NCBI GenBank assembly: GCA_014377915.1
Contig: JACMOT010000309.1
Span: forward strand, 1-6,547
DNA length: 6,547 nucleotides
Reading direction: 5' to 3'
From: Tardiphaga sp.
Lineage (GTDB): Bacteria; Pseudomonadota; Alphaproteobacteria; Rhizobiales; Xanthobacteraceae
Made by a program: the position numbers and the translations under genes. The notes under the pieces are model-generated. The model was not told where the DNA came from and made no database searches. It saw nothing but the letters and a program-made list of their open reading frames with translations. This document shows, piece after piece, positions 5,158 to 6,547 of the stretch (positions within the stretch are counted from its first letter, which is position 1; every line of letters begins with the position of its first letter).

Positions 5158-5559
5158 TTATTGCTCCAGAAATCTGCCGGATACGATCCGCTTCGCTTCA
5201 TCGATGCGGCGATTGTAGATATAGGTCCACGCCTCCGCCACCGCGCCGTCGGCCAGCGTCACCGACAACGTCTCGCGCAAATACAGCGTCGGTGCCGCGT
5301 AGCCAGGACCGATGCTCTCATACTCGTCAAGCACGGCAAGCAATTCATCGTCGTCATGCACGCGGTACAGTTCGCCGAACACGATGTCCGCGACGTCATC
5401 CGATCGCAGCAGCCCCGGATAATGCGCCACCATGTAAAGCCTGCCCTGGCAGCGGGCTTCGCCCAGAAACTCGGCCGACGCCGCGAGCCGCCGCGACATC
5501 GGATGGTCGGAGCCGCGCATCAGGGTTCCATAGACAAAGACGAGATCCGGAGCAGCCAT
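5158..5559 (-). CDS. AIG2-like gamma-glutamyl(amine) cyclotransferase family protein
   Basis: Proteins of this fold remove a gamma-glutamyl group from an amine or peptide as 5-oxoproline. Known members include gamma-glutamylcyclotransferase, the gamma-glutamylamine cyclotransferase GGACT, and plant AIG2. The 133 aa begin with strand 1 and the substrate-binding loop YGTL (10-13, in FVYGTLMRG). The expected catalytic glutamate is E81 in LDEYESIGPGY (77-87). YMVAHYPGLL (42-51) and FGELYRV (61-67) are further family segments. There is no signal peptide, so it is probably cytoplasmic. The start ATG at 5559 follows the stop of the transglutaminase-like gene by 7 nt, so the two are probably co-transcribed. 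YGTLMRG with the E-S pair after DEY recalls the GGACT/AIG2 branch more than glutathione-specific ChaC, but the exact substrate is inferred. Confidence 0.85.
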   Translation of the reverse strand: MAAPDLVFVYGTLMRGSDHPMSRRLAASAEFLGEARCQGRLYMVAHYPGLLRSDDVADIVFGELYRVHDDDELLAVLDEYESIGPGYAAPTLYLRETLSVTLADGAVAEAWTYIYNRRIDEAKRIVSGRFLEQ

Positions 5560-5566
5560 CGAACGC

Positions 5567-6385
5567 CTACGCCGCTTCCTGCTTGATCTCGTCCGAGATG
5601 ACGAAGAACTTCACCAGGTCCATGCGGCCGAAACTGGTGGTCAGCGCCACGTCGGCGGCGTCGCGGCCGGTGCCCATCAGGATGCGGCCGATGCGCGCCT
5701 TGTTGTGGCGGGCGTCGCAGGTGTACCAGCGGCCCGACAGATAGACCTCGAACCAGCCCGAGAAATCCATCACCGAGCCATCGGGGATGATGCCGATGTC
5801 GCCCATATAGCCGGTGCAGTAGCGTGCCGGAATCCCCATGCAGCGGCAGAAGGTCAGCGCCAGATGCGCGTAATCGCGGCACACGCCATTGCCCTGCTCA
5901 TAGACGTCCAGCGCCGACTTCATCGCGTGGGCGTGCTGGTAGCCGAACTTCACGTGCTTGTGGACAAAGCCGATGATGGTCTGCACGCGATTCCAGCCCG
6001 GATCGGTATGGCCAAACAGCGACCACGCCACGTCGGTCAGCTTGTCGGTCTCGCAATAGCGGCTCGCCATCAGATAAAGCAGGCACTCATCGGGCAGCTG
6101 GTCGATCGGCAATTGCTGCGCCGAAGGCACGATCAGATCAGGTTGGCCGGAATCGCGCACCAGCGTGTTGCCGTGAAAGGTGATGCCACCAGCCGGCGCG
6201 ACGAGGCGGCCGCAGACATTGCCAAAGCTGTCGCGATAATAGGTGATCGGCACGTTGGGATCGGTGGTGATCGACTCGGTACCGACGATGTCGCCGTAAC
6301 GCGACGGGTGGATGCTGAGCATCGTCACCATCGGCGTCGGCGTCGCGGCGTAGTAGGTGATCTCGAAGCCGACCTTGATGAGCAT
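5567..6385 (-). CDS. Transglutaminase-like superfamily protein (possible catalytic His substitution)
   Basis: This 272-aa protein is of the bacterial transglutaminase-like (papain-fold) group, whose members act as proteases, amidases or gamma-glutamyl cross-linkers using a Cys-His-Asp triad. Residues 1-80 form the N-terminal beta domain found in this family. Residues about 130-228 are the core. C169 in GNGVCRDYAHLAL is the nucleophile and GIPARYCTGY (184-193) is the characteristic following strand. The next motif, where relatives have HAW, reads DFSGWFEVYL (207-216), so S209 stands in the His place. D224 in YTCDARHN is the expected Asp, with H227 close by. No signal peptide is seen. The ATG at 6385 has GGAAAG five bases upstream and lies one base after the stop of the preceding gene. 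The open frame continues upstream, but that part is antisense-like and out of phase with the real upstream gene. A cyclotransferase gene follows 7 nt downstream. Confidence 0.88.
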   Translation of the reverse strand: MLIKVGFEITYYAATPTPMVTMLSIHPSRYGDIVGTESITTDPNVPITYYRDSFGNVCGRLVAPAGGITFHGNTLVRDSGQPDLIVPSAQQLPIDQLPDECLLYLMASRYCETDKLTDVAWSLFGHTDPGWNRVQTIIGFVHKHVKFGYQHAHAMKSALDVYEQGNGVCRDYAHLALTFCRCMGIPARYCTGYMGDIGIIPDGSVMDFSGWFEVYLSGRWYTCDARHNKARIGRILMGTGRDAADVALTTSFGRMDLVKFFVISDEIKQEAA

Positions 6386-6386
6386 G

Positions 6387-6547
6387 CTAGCTTTCCACCT
6401 TTGCGTCGGCACCGGCCGAGACCACATTAATACTGACATCCATGCCGAGGAAGGCACCCGCCGAACCGAGATAGCTGCCGTGCAGCGGGATCGCCTGGCG
6501 CGGATCGCGCGCCACCGCGACGCGAATGAGATCGCGGCTGCCGACAA
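6387..6547 (-). CDS. C-terminal end of an unrecognised protein (runs off right edge)
   Basis: An open frame enters from the right edge (first full codon at 6545) and gives 52 residues: VGSRDLIRVAVARDPR, then QAIPLHGSYLGSAGAFLGMD, then VSINVVSAGADAKVES, ending at TAG 6387-6389. Codon use is like the neighbouring genes. The stop is separated from the transglutaminase-like start by a single base (TAGCATG), so the two are translationally coupled and surely one operon. I do not recognise the family. The Gly/Ala-rich HGSYLGSAGAFLG segment faintly recalls the C-terminal end of ASKHA-fold kinases such as type II pantothenate kinase, but 52 residues are too few to claim this. Confidence 0.65.
   Translation of the reverse strand, partial: VGSRDLIRVAVARDPRQAIPLHGSYLGSAGAFLGMDVSINVVSAGADAKVES

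Noticed and set aside
5705..6430. 241-codon plus-strand frame opposite the transglutaminase-like gene
   Set aside because: It is an antisense shadow with His/Arg/Ala-rich composition and no family features.
6386..6547. Upstream extension of the transglutaminase-like frame by 54 residues
   Set aside because: The extension is Arg/Ser-rich and overlaps the real upstream gene in another frame. The ATG at 6385 has a good ribosome site and the family's usual N-terminus.
1..6547. CRISPR array, tRNA/rRNA gene, insertion sequence, prophage or defence module
   Set aside because: No regularly spaced repeats, tRNA-like cloverleaf, transposase frame or known defence domain was found on either strand.

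Overview
The window looks like a piece of chromosome from a GC-rich alphaproteobacterium, probably of the Bradyrhizobium/Rhodopseudomonas/Nitrobacter group (order Hyphomicrobiales). This is inferred from three things: codon use; a DnaG primase whose zinc-ligand positions are replaced, as I recall for rhizobial relatives; and a convergent intergenic region built like the palindromic repeats familiar from Bradyrhizobium genomes. I could run no database search.

Left third (minus strand): the primase gene dnaG (2816 to 765) is followed after 241 bp by the first 174 codons of rpoD, the main sigma factor, which runs off the left edge. This is the dnaG-rpoD part of the classic macromolecular-synthesis cluster. 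The gap between them is an AT-rich island carrying a perfect CtrA-type box (TTAA-N7-TTAA at 674-688), two GANTC sites and a GCAA-tetraloop hairpin in the rpoD leader. All of these suggest cell-cycle or separate control of rpoD.

Middle (plus strand): diverging from dnaG is a short, lineage-II type chlorite dismutase-like heme enzyme (about 185 aa, proximal His and distal Arg both present). It is followed by a 12-TM major facilitator transporter of the YnfM/YgaY-like drug/metabolite exporter type. The two are co-directional, but a GC-rich hairpin lies between them and the transporter start is uncertain.

Right third (minus strand): three tightly packed genes transcribed from beyond the right edge. 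They are the C-terminal end of an unrecognised protein, a transglutaminase-like protein (1-nt gap) and an AIG2-like gamma-glutamyl(amine) cyclotransferase (7-nt gap). The pairing of a possible isopeptide-forming or peptidase fold with a possible isopeptide-cleaving enzyme is the most suggestive functional link here. However, the transglutaminase appears to have Ser where the catalytic His is expected. A diverged two-hairpin repeat fills the convergent gap between the transporter and the cyclotransferase.

No tRNA, rRNA, CRISPR array, insertion sequence or phage gene was seen.
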